Notes: generated by a model from the sequence alone, not told the origin. DNA of 64,000 bases from Acidobacteriota bacterium (GCA_019639135.1 JAHBSL010000020.1:1-64000), one strand, 5' to 3'; positions 50,194 through 60,739 are shown, counted from the first letter of the stretch. A program made the numbers and translations.

Positions 50194-50784
50194 CTAGCGA
50201 TCTGCCGGAGCCTTATCTGATTCGGCAGAGTTTGCTCCGGGCTTTTCTCCGCTGGCCGGCGGCGTCCCACCCTTGATATCAGTTATCTGGGCCTTTACAA
50301 ATTTCCAGCCGTCTTTGTCCTTAACGATCACCCAGGTCACATAGGAGTTACGCTCCTCTGATCTTCCGTCGATAGTGACCTTTCCATTCGCCCTTGCGGT
50401 CATGACGGCACCATCGCCCGAGGGGTGAATCATCGCTTTTAGGTCGCTGAACTTCAGGCCGTCCCACTTGATCTTTCCGGATTTGATCTGCTCAACACGG
50501 GATGCCTTGGTTTGAATCTGTCCGTTCTGGTCGATCAGTTCGTAGTCATCTCGATAAAACTTTCCGACCGCATCGGCGTCGTTCTTGTTCAGCGCAGCCT
50601 CAAAATCGGCGATCATCTTCTTGACGCCGGCTTCCACAGCCGCTGTATCCGCAGCCTTAGGGGCCGCATTGCCCGCTGTGTTCGCCGCCTTATTTGCCGT
50701 AGTATTCGTGGTGGCAGGTTCGCCGCAGGCGGTTGCGAGAGCCAATGCCGCCGTCAGCACAAATGCGAAAAGTCTCTTTGACAT
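50194..50784 (-). CDS. NTF2-like lipoprotein
   Basis: From the ATG at 50784 (GGGAGA upstream) the protein has about 196 residues. The signal peptide MSKRLFAFVLTAALALATAC ends in a lipobox, so it is a membrane-anchored lipoprotein. A 25-residue Ala/Asn/Thr linker precedes an NTF2-like domain (ADFEAALNKNDADAVGKFYR, then DDYELIDQNGQ and NSYVTWVIVKDKDGWKFVKA), the pattern of DUF4440/nuclear-transport-factor-2-like proteins that bind small molecules in a cone-shaped fold. No catalytic residue can be assigned. Confidence 0.85.
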   Translation of the reverse strand: MSKRLFAFVLTAALALATACGEPATTNTTANKAANTAGNAAPKAADTAAVEAGVKKMIADFEAALNKNDADAVGKFYRDDYELIDQNGQIQTKASRVEQIKSGKIKWDGLKFSDLKAMIHPSGDGAVMTARANGKVTIDGRSEERNSYVTWVIVKDKDGWKFVKAQITDIKGGTPPASGEKPGANSAESDKAPADR

Positions 50785-50993
50785 ATTTTTCTCCCAACAA
50801 GAAAGGATGCGGGACGTGAGCAAGAACAAACGGCCGTCGCACCCGAATGGCGGTCGCTGGCTCGGAGACCCGGGAGTTCGACGATAGGAATATACGAGTC
50901 TTATACTCCCGAATCAACGAACAGTCAAGATACCATTTCGGTAGATGCCGGAAAACGCGACACAACAGCGGGAGCGTCGTTAAAGATTATCAC

Positions 50994-51029
50994 TGAAAAA
51001 GGGCACGCCCGCATTGGACCGTGCCCTTT
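50994..51029 (-). terminator. Rho-independent terminator of the dipeptidase gene
   Basis: AAAGGGCACG (50998-51007) and CGTGCCCTTT (51020-51029) are perfect 10-base arms with a 12-base loop, followed on the minus strand by a T-run. It lies 24 bases past the stop at 51053. Confidence 0.85.
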
Positions 51030-51052
51030 GTTAAAGTACGCAGGAGTGTTTC

Positions 51053-52324
51053 TTATTTCTTGAACTTCATCAGGCTGCCGTCGGCGGAGACTCGCGTATC
51101 GCGGGCAAAGCGTTCGGCCTGCTCCATTGCCCGGAGCATATTGCCGCCGAGCACCATCAAGATCTCCTTCTCGGTGTAACCGCGGCGGAGCATTTCGTAA
51201 GTGACCAGCGGAAGATCTTCGACTCCCTTCATCGGCGGGTTGAGGAACGGCACGCCGTCATAGTCCGAGCCGATGCCAACGTGCTCGATGCCGGCGACCT
51301 TCTTGATGTGGTCGATGTGGTCAACGATTCGTTTGTAGTCGGCGATATAGATCGGATTCGCATCGTAGAGCTTATTGCGAGCCGTGTAGAAGGAAGCATC
51401 GTCGTTCTTGTATTGCTCGCGGAGGGCAGCGATCTGATCGCGAAGCCGTCCCGAGCGTTCGCTCTGCTCCTTTGCCGTTCTTTCATCTAGGAAAGCCGGA
51501 TAAAAGACGACCATGATCACGCCGCCGTTCTGCGGAAGCCGCTTAATCACGTCGTCCGGGACATTGCGCGTGTGGTTCGAGACACCGCGGGCACCGGAGT
51601 GCGAGGCGATGATCGGCGCCTTCGTGATGTCGAGAGCATCGTGCATCACCTTGTCCGAGACGTGCGAGATATCGATCAGGATGCCGAGCCGATTCATCTC
51701 GCGGACTACCTCCTTGCCAAAGTCGCTAAGCCCGTTGTTCCGCTTCTCGTCGCCGTGGGCATCGGCCCAGTCGTGCGTAACGTTGTGCGTCAGCGTCATA
51801 TAGCGGACACCGAGGCGATAAAAATTCCTGAGAGCGTAGAGCGAATTCTCGATCGCATAGCCGCCCTCGATGCCCATCAGCAGACAGATCTTATTTTGCT
51901 TTTTCGCCTGCCGGATCTCGGTCGCGGTCGTGCACTTAACAAGGTCGTTGTGCCGTTCGATCTCGCGGTTGGTCACGTCGATCAGCTCCATCGCCCGCCG
52001 CATCGACCCGCCGGTCTTAAGCGTGCTGCCCGAGACGTAGATCGACATGAATTGCCCGGTCATCCCGCCCGCTTTCCAGCGGTTGATATCCGTGTGGATC
52101 GGGTCGCCGCCGATTTGAAGCATCCCGCGGGTATCGGTAGCGAGGTTCAGGTCCTGGTCCATCATCGGGCCGGTGATGTCGTTGTGGCCATCGACGATGA
52201 TCGCTTTCTTGTGGATCTTCAATGCCTGAGCCCAAAGCTTCGGGTCGGCATCGGCCGGCATCGTCTGTCCGAGTGTGGAAAGGGAGAACATCAGAATAAG
52301 CAAAAATGACAAGAATCTTTTCAT
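51053..52324 (-). CDS. Membrane dipeptidase (M19 family)
   Basis: A 423-residue zinc dipeptidase. A signal peptide (hydrophobic 4-19, ending TLGQT) indicates export. Metal motifs are HNDI in IVDGHNDI, the bridging Glu in LMGIEGGYAIE, H in LTHNVTHDWAD and in ISHVSD, and IASHSGARGVSNHTRNV. GIGSDYDGVPF near the C-terminus carries the conserved Asp. These enzymes hydrolyse dipeptides, including those with D-residues. Length agrees with the family. It is a single-gene unit. Confidence 0.93.
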   Translation of the reverse strand: MKRFLSFLLILMFSLSTLGQTMPADADPKLWAQALKIHKKAIIVDGHNDITGPMMDQDLNLATDTRGMLQIGGDPIHTDINRWKAGGMTGQFMSIYVSGSTLKTGGSMRRAMELIDVTNREIERHNDLVKCTTATEIRQAKKQNKICLLMGIEGGYAIENSLYALRNFYRLGVRYMTLTHNVTHDWADAHGDEKRNNGLSDFGKEVVREMNRLGILIDISHVSDKVMHDALDITKAPIIASHSGARGVSNHTRNVPDDVIKRLPQNGGVIMVVFYPAFLDERTAKEQSERSGRLRDQIAALREQYKNDDASFYTARNKLYDANPIYIADYKRIVDHIDHIKKVAGIEHVGIGSDYDGVPFLNPPMKGVEDLPLVTYEMLRRGYTEKEILMVLGGNMLRAMEQAERFARDTRVSADGSLMKFKK

Positions 52325-52576
52325 ATTGGTCGCCTTTGGGAACCGGAGAGCTTCTTAATGTTAAGCCTTTTCGTCGATTTTTTCCATCGCAGCTTTTGGT
52401 ATGCCGGTTGCTTCCGGCAGTTGTTGCCCGTAGCGGTTTTACGGATCATAAAGCTTGAATTAACAGTTGTCAGCGGCTCCCGACCGTGTTCTGTAGGCTT
52501 TTTGCCTCCCTGCAAGTAACAATTCGTGATAGCTGATAAGTGACGCCTTTTGTCACTTTATGACCGTGTGCAAACT

Positions 52577-55546
52577 ATGGACCACCTCATGGACACCTCC
52601 TCACCGTCCTTTGATGAAAGTTCGCCCGAACCTCTGAGCCGAGACACACCGCCCAGGAGAATGAAGGGACAGACCGACTATCGCAGCCTGATCGAGAACC
52701 TGCCGGTTCTCTTTTACGTCGTCGATCCCGAGCCCCCCTATTCGCCGCAATACGTAAGCCCGGCATTCAGCCTCTTTGGCTATCCGCTCGAAATGTGGAC
52801 CTCGGACCCGGAGGTCTGGATTCGTATAATCCATCCGGAAGACCAGGAATGGGTCTTTTCACAAACGACTGAATCGACCGAGAGCGGCGAGGAGGTTGAT
52901 TACGAATACAGGATCTTTGATGCCGCGGGTGAAGTGCACTGGGTACGCGACCGCGGGTGCCTGATCCGCGATGAGGCAGGCCGAGTCATCTTTCGCGAGG
53001 GCGTGATGATCGACATCACCGGCCGCAAGATCGCCGAGCAGGCCCTCGCTGAGAACGAACAGCGCTACCGCACGCTCTTTGAGAATGCGAACGACGTTAT
53101 CTACGTCCACGACCTTGAGGGTAACTATATCTCGATGAACACTGCGGCCGAACGCGTTTTCGGCTATACGCGTGAGGAAGCATTGCAGCTTCACATGTCC
53201 GAGATCGTTGCCCCGGAACAACTCGAACTCGCGAAAAGGAAGCTTCAGGAAAAGCTCAAAGGTGAAGCGTCGCAAACGGTCTATGAACTCGATTGCATTC
53301 GCAAGGACGGCTCACGGCTTACGCTTGAGATAAACAGCACTGTTATCTACAAGGACGGTCAGCCCGTCGCCGTTCAGGGCATTGCCCGCGATATCACCGA
53401 ACGGCGTCAGTCCGAAGAGGCACTTCGCGAAAGCGAAAAGCGTTACCGCGACCTTTTTGAGAACGCCAACGACATCATCTATACCCACGACCTTCGCGGC
53501 AATTTCACCTCGCTTAACCAAACCGGCGAACGGATAACGGGCTACACCCGCGAAGAAGCATTGAAAATGAATATCGTTCAGGTCGTCGCCCCGGAATCGT
53601 TAGCCTCCGCACGCGAGATGACGGCACGCAAACTTGCTGAGGATCAATCAACCACTTACCAGATCGAGATCGTGGCCAAGGACGGCCGCCGAGTTCCGCT
53701 CGAGCTCAGCACGCGGCTTATTCTCCAACGGGGTGTGCCGGTCGGCGTCCAGGGGATCGGCCGCGACGTGACCGAGCGCCGGCGTGCCGAAGAGGCCCTA
53801 AGGTCGAGCGAGCACAAGTTCCGCCAGCTCGGAGAAGGCATTTATCACCAGGTATGGACGGCCGAACCCGATGGCAGGCTTGATTATGTGAACCAGCGGA
53901 CGATCGAATACTTCGACCGACCGGAAGAGGAAATACTTGGAGCTGGCTGGCAGGACATGATCCACCCCGACGATCTGCAAACATGCTTGATCGAATGGTC
54001 AAATTCGCTTGCGACCGGCAAATACTTCGAGGTCGAGTTCCGGCTTCGCCGCCACGACGGCGTCTATCGCTGGCACAAGGCACGTGCAAATGCCGGCCGG
54101 GACAGCAGCGGCCGCATTACAAAATGGTTCGGCACTAATACCGACATCGATGACCAGAAGCAGACCGAAGATAAGCTCAACTACCTTGCCCGCCATGATG
54201 CCCTGACCGGCCTTCCGAACCGGCCGGAATTCATGAACCACCTCCGCGGAGCGATATCGCGTGCCGAAAGGACGGAATCGGCCCGGTTCGCCGTTCTCTT
54301 CTTGGACCTTGACCGCTTTAAGGTGATCAACGACAGTCTCGGCCACATCGTCGGCGACAAACTGCTTAAGGCGATCGCCGACCGGCTCAATGCTCTCGTT
54401 CGGCCGGGTGATGTCGTCGCCCGGCTCGGCGGCGATGAATTCGTCATCCTGCTCAACCGGACGGGTTCGCGGGAAGAGATTGTCAAGGTCGCCGACCGCC
54501 TGCAGGAGAACCTCGAACGCCCCTTTGAGATCGACAGCTACGAGGTCTTCACTTCAGCCAGCATCGGCATCATCGTCTCGGACGACATAATGCGCGAACC
54601 CGAGGATTTTCTCCGAGACGCCGACTCGGCGATGTACCGCGCAAAGGAATCGGGCAAGGCTCGCTACGAGGTCTTCGACAAGGAGATGCATACCCGCAAT
54701 CTCAACCTGCTCAGGGTCGAGACCGACCTCCGCCGTGCGGTCGAACGAGGCGACTTCGAAGTGCTCTATCAGCCGATCGTCGATATCACGGACGGAACGG
54801 TCTGCGAATTCGAGGCATTGATCCGCTGGCGGCATCCGGAGAACGGGCTAATTCCGCCGGACGAATTCATAAGCGTCGCCGAGGAAACGGGGCTGATAGT
54901 CCCGATCGGAAAATGGATCTTGAACGAGGCTTGCTCTAACCTCGCCGCCTGGCAGACGAAGACCGCCCATCGGCTATCGGTCAGCGTCAACCTCTCGGCA
55001 AAGCAGCTTATGCACCCGTCGCTTATCGGGCAGATCGAAACGGTACTGACGGAGACAGGGCTTGAGCCGGGGCAGTTGAAGCTTGAGGTGACCGAAAGCA
55101 CCGTTATGGAGCAGAGCGAGCGTTCGCTTCGCGTGCTTCGGGAGCTTGACGCGCTTGGGCTGCAGCTCGCGACCGACGACTTCGGTACAGGCTACTCGTC
55201 GCTCAGCTACCTCGCCCGCTTCCCGTTCGACCGGTTGAAGATCGACCGCTCGTTCATCGACAAGATGATCATCGACGACAAGAGCTCGGCGATCGTCAAG
55301 ACCATTTTGATGCTCGGCGAGAATCTGGGGATCGACGTCGTCGCCGAAGGCATTGAAACGCCGGACCAGCTTCGGCGGCTTCAGCTTTTCGGCTGCCGGC
55401 TAGGCCAGGGCTTTTACTTTTCAAAGCCTGTTGGCGCCGAGATGGCTCGAAATCTTATTGGGAAGCGTCCCGGCAGGATGCTCGAACTCGGCCCGCCGCC
55501 GCTGCCGGCCGCTCCGGACGTTGTCGAACTCCGTGATGTTCAATAA
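52577..55546 (+). CDS. Four-PAS sensor with GGDEF and EAL domains
   Basis: About 989 residues; the ATG at 52577 is preferred to a GTG nine bases earlier and to a TTG at 52550. Four PAS domains (about 25-140, 150-270, 275-400, 405-525) include two very similar PAS copies with RYRTLFENANDVIYVHDLEG and RYRDLFENANDIIYTHDLRG. They are followed by a diguanylate cyclase domain with intact GGDEF (618-622) and a phosphodiesterase domain with EAL (746-748), then DDFGTGYSSLSYLARFPF and VVAEGIET. Both catalytic motifs look intact, so it could make or break cyclic-di-GMP. No membrane segment; a cytoplasmic sensor. It is divergent from the dipeptidase gene. Confidence 0.94.
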   Translation: MDHLMDTSSPSFDESSPEPLSRDTPPRRMKGQTDYRSLIENLPVLFYVVDPEPPYSPQYVSPAFSLFGYPLEMWTSDPEVWIRIIHPEDQEWVFSQTTESTESGEEVDYEYRIFDAAGEVHWVRDRGCLIRDEAGRVIFREGVMIDITGRKIAEQALAENEQRYRTLFENANDVIYVHDLEGNYISMNTAAERVFGYTREEALQLHMSEIVAPEQLELAKRKLQEKLKGEASQTVYELDCIRKDGSRLTLEINSTVIYKDGQPVAVQGIARDITERRQSEEALRESEKRYRDLFENANDIIYTHDLRGNFTSLNQTGERITGYTREEALKMNIVQVVAPESLASAREMTARKLAEDQSTTYQIEIVAKDGRRVPLELSTRLILQRGVPVGVQGIGRDVTERRRAEEALRSSEHKFRQLGEGIYHQVWTAEPDGRLDYVNQRTIEYFDRPEEEILGAGWQDMIHPDDLQTCLIEWSNSLATGKYFEVEFRLRRHDGVYRWHKARANAGRDSSGRITKWFGTNTDIDDQKQTEDKLNYLARHDALTGLPNRPEFMNHLRGAISRAERTESARFAVLFLDLDRFKVINDSLGHIVGDKLLKAIADRLNALVRPGDVVARLGGDEFVILLNRTGSREEIVKVADRLQENLERPFEIDSYEVFTSASIGIIVSDDIMREPEDFLRDADSAMYRAKESGKARYEVFDKEMHTRNLNLLRVETDLRRAVERGDFEVLYQPIVDITDGTVCEFEALIRWRHPENGLIPPDEFISVAEETGLIVPIGKWILNEACSNLAAWQTKTAHRLSVSVNLSAKQLMHPSLIGQIETVLTETGLEPGQLKLEVTESTVMEQSERSLRVLRELDALGLQLATDDFGTGYSSLSYLARFPFDRLKIDRSFIDKMIIDDKSSAIVKTILMLGENLGIDVVAEGIETPDQLRRLQLFGCRLGQGFYFSKPVGAEMARNLIGKRPGRMLELGPPPLPAAPDVVELRDVQ

Positions 55547-55706
55547 AAAGAGGTTGCCCAAAGCGACAAGGTTCTTATCAGTGTTTTCGGATCTCGATCT
55601 GTGGATTCTGTGTTTTACGCCTTTGAAATAGGGGCGTTACCACAGATCGCACAGAACAAGACACAGAACCTTGCCCTTCCGGACAACCCTTTCCTCTGCT
55701 CAACCG

Positions 55707-58151
55707 CTACCTTTCAGCTGGGGCGGCCTGGCCACGCGGCTTTGCGTTCTTGACGTGGCGTTCGAACCACTCAAACTGCTCGGCGATCGCGTGCCCGACC
55801 GATTCACGGGCAATGTAGCCGTGCGATTCGAGCGGCAGCATAACGAGCCGTGCCGTTCCGCCATTGCCGCGAATTGCCGCAAAGAGCCGCTCGGACTGGA
55901 TCGGGAATGTGCCCTGATTGTTGTCCGCTTCACCGTGGATGAGCAGGATCGGCTCGTTGATCTTGTCCGCGTAGAAGAACGGCGAGACCTCGGTATAAAT
56001 ACGCTGTGCCTCCCAGAATGTCCGCCGCTCATCCTGAAATCCAAATGGCGTCAGCGTCCGGTTGTAGGCTCCCGAGCGGGCGATACCGGCACGGAAGAGG
56101 TCCGAGTGGGCAAGAAGATTCGCCGTCATAAATGCCCCGTAGCTGTGACCTCCGACACCGACCCGTTCCGGATCGACTACGCCCATCTCAACGCCCTTAT
56201 CGATCGCGGCCTTTGCCGAATCGACGACCTGCTTGACGAACGTGTCGTTCTTCGTCTCGGGCGTGCCTACGATCGGCATCGTCGCATCATCGAGCACGGC
56301 GTAGCCGTTCAGCAGAAAGAAGAGATGCGAGGCACCACCGATCTGCGTGAAGCGGTTGGTCGAGCCCGTCACCTGGCCGGCGAGGTCGCCGCTGGTAAAG
56401 CTCTGCGGATATGCCCAAACGACCGTTGGGAGCCGTGTGCCCTTCTTATAGCCCGGCGGCAGATAGAGCGTGAACGAGAGGTCAACGCCATCCGCACGTT
56501 TGTAGCGGACAAGCTCTTTCGTAATGCCGCGAAGCTGCGGCGACGGATCCTTGAACTCGGTCAATTGCCGATAGGCGAGTGCCGTGCAGACACGTCCGGG
56601 AGGGCAAACCTGCCGCATGAAGAGATTTGGCGGCTCGGTGGTCGATTCCTTTCGGGTGATGAAGTTCATCCCTTCGTCATCGAGCATCGCGACGAAGGCC
56701 TCATATTCCTCTGTGCCCGAGCGAAAGATCTCGCGGGTCTCAAGCGTATTGACGTTCATCGCCCGGAAGAACGGCCGGTCGCCCTCGGGCGAAGCACCGG
56801 AACCGGTCAGGAATATCTCGTCGCCATTCTGGACGATCACCGAGCTTCCGTTCGGGAGCGTCTTGCTGATCGGCGAGCCGATATCGTTGTACCGGTCCGT
56901 AACGTTTAGGTCCGAGATAAGCTTCATCTTGCTCGGGTCGTTAAGGTCCGTCATGAAGATGCGGCGATGCTGGCGGTCGCGGTCAAAATCGTAGAAGAGC
57001 ATCATCCCGGCGCGTTCGCCAAAGCCGCGGCCCTGGTATCGATGCTGGACCTTGAGCAATTCGCTGGCGTTGCCGGAGAACGGTGCCACCATCTTCATCA
57101 GCCGGTCGCGATGCTCGGCCTTCTGCCGCGGGTCGCCGCCATCAAGAGCTTCGGCCCAAATCAATGTTGCCGGTTCGGTCGGTATCCAGCCGATGCTCCG
57201 CGGACCCGTCGGAACGCCCTGCACCGGCAAGCGGTCCTGCAGCGGCGATTCGTGAACGGCTTTGACCACGCTGCCCGAAGCGTCCCAAATCTCAGTTATC
57301 CGCGGGAACCGCGAGACCGGAAAGAGATAAGAGAACGGCCGTTTGATGGTGGTAACGAGGAAATAGCGTCCGTCCGGCGAGCGTGAAAGATCGGCATAGA
57401 TCGCCGGTTTGCCGATCCGCGTCACCTGTCCCTGCGGGGTGATGATCGCGGGCTGCGAGGTCGCGAAATATTCGAACAGTGCCTCGTCGTTCGGGCTTCT
57501 CAGCAGGTCCTGAAATGTAGCGATCGCACCCGAACGGCCCGCGGTTTCCTGAACGTTCGGCTCGCTCGGCACAACGTCGCGATACTCGGGCGGAGCTCCG
57601 CGTCCGCTCGGAACAAGCATCGCGGCGAGTGAGTTGGGCCCTTCCCAACTGAAGCCGCCGTAGGCCGTATTGACCTGCACGTTCGGCACTTTCGTCGCTC
57701 GCCCGGTTGCTGTCTCGATGAACCAAAGCTCGACGCCCTTGTCCGTTACGTTGCCGGCGGCGATGTATTTGCCGTCCGGCGACCATGCCGGCGAAATGAT
57801 CTTGGCACCGGCCGGAAGCTGAACACGGCGAACGTTGCCATCGGCAATATTCTGCAGGCTGACGCCCGAGAAATAGTTCTGGCGGTGCTGGGCATTCGTC
57901 CGCGGGTTTATCCGCAAACCGGCAAGCCGAAGCATTGGCTCGGCGAGTTCCGAGACCGGCGGATAGCGGACCACATCGAGCAACGCGATGCGGTCACGCG
58001 AAGGCGCAATAGAGGTCGCCGGCGGTGCCGGAGCGTTGAGCACATCAAGAACTTCCTTCGGGGGCTGCTTGTACGTGCCCTGTCCAAATGCGGCCGCCGA
58101 AAGCGAACCGACGACCAGAAGTGCAAAAAGCGAACTTAGTTTCCTTGTCAT
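55707..58151 (-). CDS. S9 family (prolyl oligopeptidase-type) serine peptidase
   Basis: An 814-residue exported peptidase: signal peptide (about 1-23, ending AAAFGQ). The N-terminal two-thirds form a beta-propeller (PAWSPDGKYIAAGNV, DLSRSPDGRYFLVTT). The C-terminal hydrolase domain has nucleophile Ser in GVGGHSYGAFM, Asp in IHGEADNN and His in ESHGY. It resembles the glutamyl endopeptidase (S9D) branch. The start overlaps the stop of the beta-lactamase-like gene upstream (ATGA), so the two are co-translated. Confidence 0.93.
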   Translation of the reverse strand: MTRKLSSLFALLVVGSLSAAAFGQGTYKQPPKEVLDVLNAPAPPATSIAPSRDRIALLDVVRYPPVSELAEPMLRLAGLRINPRTNAQHRQNYFSGVSLQNIADGNVRRVQLPAGAKIISPAWSPDGKYIAAGNVTDKGVELWFIETATGRATKVPNVQVNTAYGGFSWEGPNSLAAMLVPSGRGAPPEYRDVVPSEPNVQETAGRSGAIATFQDLLRSPNDEALFEYFATSQPAIITPQGQVTRIGKPAIYADLSRSPDGRYFLVTTIKRPFSYLFPVSRFPRITEIWDASGSVVKAVHESPLQDRLPVQGVPTGPRSIGWIPTEPATLIWAEALDGGDPRQKAEHRDRLMKMVAPFSGNASELLKVQHRYQGRGFGERAGMMLFYDFDRDRQHRRIFMTDLNDPSKMKLISDLNVTDRYNDIGSPISKTLPNGSSVIVQNGDEIFLTGSGASPEGDRPFFRAMNVNTLETREIFRSGTEEYEAFVAMLDDEGMNFITRKESTTEPPNLFMRQVCPPGRVCTALAYRQLTEFKDPSPQLRGITKELVRYKRADGVDLSFTLYLPPGYKKGTRLPTVVWAYPQSFTSGDLAGQVTGSTNRFTQIGGASHLFFLLNGYAVLDDATMPIVGTPETKNDTFVKQVVDSAKAAIDKGVEMGVVDPERVGVGGHSYGAFMTANLLAHSDLFRAGIARSGAYNRTLTPFGFQDERRTFWEAQRIYTEVSPFFYADKINEPILLIHGEADNNQGTFPIQSERLFAAIRGNGGTARLVMLPLESHGYIARESVGHAIAEQFEWFERHVKNAKPRGQAAPAER

Positions 58152-59137
58152 TTTTTCCTCATTCCCTCGATTAGATTTGCGACGATCAGCGGGATGATGT
58201 CTTTGTCATTCGATCGGTTCTCAGTGAATACGGCGACGGCAAAACGGAGCCCGTCCGGCGTTTCGATGTAAGCCGCGTCATGCCGCGTCCGGCTCGTCCA
58301 GCCGGCCTTTGACCAGAGCTTTGCCCCTTCGATCTTCAGATCGAGCAGTGCCCGGCCGGCAAATTCGACCGCCTGGCTGTTTGCCTCACGGCCGGTCGCG
58401 TATGGGTCGCGTTTGAGAACCTCGAGCATCTGCTTGCTGCGCTCCGGCGAGACGGCAAGCCCGCGGGCGACCTCGGCGATCAGCCGGGCAGAGGCATTCG
58501 CCGTAAGCATATTCCGGTTCTCGCCGCGGTAATTGCGAAACTGCTGCTCGACGCCGTAGGCATCTTCGCAATGCGTTTTCTGGTTGACGTTTATGTTCGT
58601 GTAGCCCATCGCGGCAAAGTAGCGGTTCATCCGGTTCCGCCGGTAGGACCAAAGCTCGAACTCCTTCTCGGGCAGTTCGCCGCCGCTTGAGGTATTGGTC
58701 AGGACATCAACGATGTACTGCGTTGCCTCGTTCGACGAAGTAACGATCATGTCGCGCATGCCGCGTTCAAGTTCCTTCGTCATTTGGATCTTGCCATCGG
58801 CGAGTTGCTGATAGAGCGTGACGAGATAGAACATTTTCACAACGCTCGCCGGATAAATGCGGTCTTCGCCGCGATGCTCGCCCCACTTACCCGCGTCACC
58901 GCGAAGGTCGATGAGCGAGACGGCAACTTCCTCCGGCTTGAAGCCCTTTTCGGCGGCCGCCTTTTCGACCGATGCCTTGACGAGCGAATCCATCTCCGCA
59001 GAACGCTCCATTGCGAGCCGCTTGTAGCCTTTCGACGGAACGATCTCCGTCTCGCCCTGCGGTGCCTGCGGAAACGCTCCAACGACAACAAATAGTGCGA
59101 AAATAACCGAAGCGAAAAGACGTTTTGGCTTGGACAT
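58148..59137 (-). CDS. Class A beta-lactamase-like serine hydrolase
   Basis: About 329 residues from the ATG at 59137, where a signal peptide begins (MSKPKRLFASVIFALFVVVG). A longer start (59212) would add a hydrophobic-poor extension. The fold has S-x-x-K (ASVVKM), a serine-containing SSNEAT in place of SDN, and K-A-G (SKAGWT) in place of KTG, so beta-lactamase activity is uncertain and a transpeptidase-like or esterase role is possible. It precedes and overlaps the S9 peptidase gene by four bases, which suggests joint work on peptides or peptidoglycan fragments. Confidence 0.85.
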   Translation of the reverse strand: MSKPKRLFASVIFALFVVVGAFPQAPQGETEIVPSKGYKRLAMERSAEMDSLVKASVEKAAAEKGFKPEEVAVSLIDLRGDAGKWGEHRGEDRIYPASVVKMFYLVTLYQQLADGKIQMTKELERGMRDMIVTSSNEATQYIVDVLTNTSSGGELPEKEFELWSYRRNRMNRYFAAMGYTNINVNQKTHCEDAYGVEQQFRNYRGENRNMLTANASARLIAEVARGLAVSPERSKQMLEVLKRDPYATGREANSQAVEFAGRALLDLKIEGAKLWSKAGWTSRTRHDAAYIETPDGLRFAVAVFTENRSNDKDIIPLIVANLIEGMRKK

Positions 59138-59247
59138 AATACGAACCGAGCGGGAGAGGCCGAACCGTGTTGCTTTACCTGAATTTATTTTCAGAGTATA
59201 AACGAAAAGCATCTCCTGAAAAAAGCAGGCCCGTTTAGCAAAAACCG

Positions 59248-60549
59248 ATGACAGAAGAAAAGCTCGTCCGAGGCATCAGCCGCTGGGACCTGACCGCGAT
59301 CATAATCAACACCATAATCGGTGCCGGCATCTTTGGGCTGCCCGCCAAGGTCCACGCATTGATCGGGACATGGAGCCTTATCGCGTTTTTTGCCTGCGCA
59401 CTGATCGTCGGCTTTATAGTCGTGTGCTATGCCGAGGTCTCAAGCCGCTTTTCCGCGACAGGCGGCCCGTATCTTTACGCCCGCGAGGCCTTCGGCCCGA
59501 TCGTCGGCTTTGAGGTTGGCTGGCTTTACTGGATCGTCCGCGTGACCACCTTCGCCGCAAACTGCAACCTGCTGATCACCTACTTCGGCTTTTTCGTCGC
59601 CGAGGCGGACAAGGGAGCTTTTCGTGTTGCGATGATCTCGGTCATCGTGCTCGGTATCTTTGCCGTAAATCTCGCGGGTGTGAAGCAATCGGCGATAATG
59701 ACGAACATCTTTACGGCCGGAAAGCTGATCCCGCTTTTCGTCTTTGTTGCGGTCGGTATCTTTTTCATCAACCCGGCAAATTTCACCTTTGACGCCGTGC
59801 CGGAATACGGAGCCTTCTCGAGTGCCGTTCTGCTGTTGATCTACGCCTTCGTCGGCTTTGAGGTCGGCGTGGTGATGGGCGGCGAGACGAAAGACCCGCA
59901 GCGGAGCACGCCATTTGCACTCTTTGTTGCATTGGGAATTGTGGCGACGCTTTATATTTTGATCCAGGTGGTCAGCATCGGCACGCTTCCGGGCCTTGCC
60001 CAGTCCGAGCGGCCGCTCGCCGATGCCGGCGCTCTTTTCCTCGGCACATTCGGTGCTTCATTCATCACCGTCGGAGCATTGATCTCGATACTCGGCAACC
60101 TCAACGTCGGCTTTCTCGGAAGCACTCGGCTGCTATTCGCAATGTCTGAGAAAGGCGAACTTCCGGCCGGGCTTTCGCGGACGCACGAGCGTTTCAAGAC
60201 GCCCTGGGTCTCGATCCTTCTGACCTCGGTCGTCATCTTTTTCCTGACGATCTATTCAACGTTCCTGACCGCACTCGCCATCGCAACGATCACGCGTCTG
60301 CTCGTTTATGCGACAACGTGCCTTGCCCTGCCGGTCTTCCGCCGCCGCGGCGATGCACCAGAGGCCAAATTCTCAGCCCCGCTCGGCGTTTTGGCTGCGG
60401 TGCTTTCGCTCGGCCTGATCGCCTGGCTATTGACCCGCGTCGATTTCAACCGCGAGGCAGTTCCGATCATCGTCGCCGCGGGCATCGGGCTGGTCATATA
60501 TTTCATCCATAAAGCGTTTGACCGGAGGCCAAAGGGCGATGCGTCTTAA
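59248..60549 (+). CDS. APC family amino acid permease
   Basis: A 433-residue membrane protein with about twelve hydrophobic segments. The first helix IIINTIIGAGIFGLPAKVHA has the unwound GAGIF motif that binds the amino-acid carboxylate in APC transporters. FVGFEVGVVMGGETKDPQRS is the conserved helix 6 region. It imports an amino acid with a proton or by exchange; the substrate is not evident. It is divergent from the peptidase operon and might take up its products (inference). Confidence 0.9.
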   Translation: MTEEKLVRGISRWDLTAIIINTIIGAGIFGLPAKVHALIGTWSLIAFFACALIVGFIVVCYAEVSSRFSATGGPYLYAREAFGPIVGFEVGWLYWIVRVTTFAANCNLLITYFGFFVAEADKGAFRVAMISVIVLGIFAVNLAGVKQSAIMTNIFTAGKLIPLFVFVAVGIFFINPANFTFDAVPEYGAFSSAVLLLIYAFVGFEVGVVMGGETKDPQRSTPFALFVALGIVATLYILIQVVSIGTLPGLAQSERPLADAGALFLGTFGASFITVGALISILGNLNVGFLGSTRLLFAMSEKGELPAGLSRTHERFKTPWVSILLTSVVIFFLTIYSTFLTALAIATITRLLVYATTCLALPVFRRRGDAPEAKFSAPLGVLAAVLSLGLIAWLLTRVDFNREAVPIIVAAGIGLVIYFIHKAFDRRPKGDAS

Positions 60550-60635
60550 ATGAACGGAAACTCTTTGAGCCCTTTGTGCTAACCTCTTTGGGCTTCGCTC
60601 AACCCTCTGTGCCCTTTGTGCAAAACCTTTGCGTG

Positions 60636-60666
60636 CTTTGTGTTTAAGGATTTCTTAAACACAAAG
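60636..60666. terminator. Hairpin after the permease gene
   Basis: CTTTGTGTTTAAG (60636-60648) and CTTAAACACAAAG (60654-60666) are perfect 13-base arms with a 5-base loop. No long T-run follows. The region before it (60560-60635) holds several degenerate CCTTTGTG copies. Confidence 0.5.
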
Positions 60667-60739
60667 GCCACTAAGATCGGGCACAAAATTCACAGACTTG
60701 GAATAACTCGGGTCAATGTAAATGGGGTTTGAAATTAAG

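Noticed and set aside
55671..56909. Plus-strand 412-codon frame
   Set aside because: It is antisense to the S9 peptidase gene, which has all catalytic motifs.
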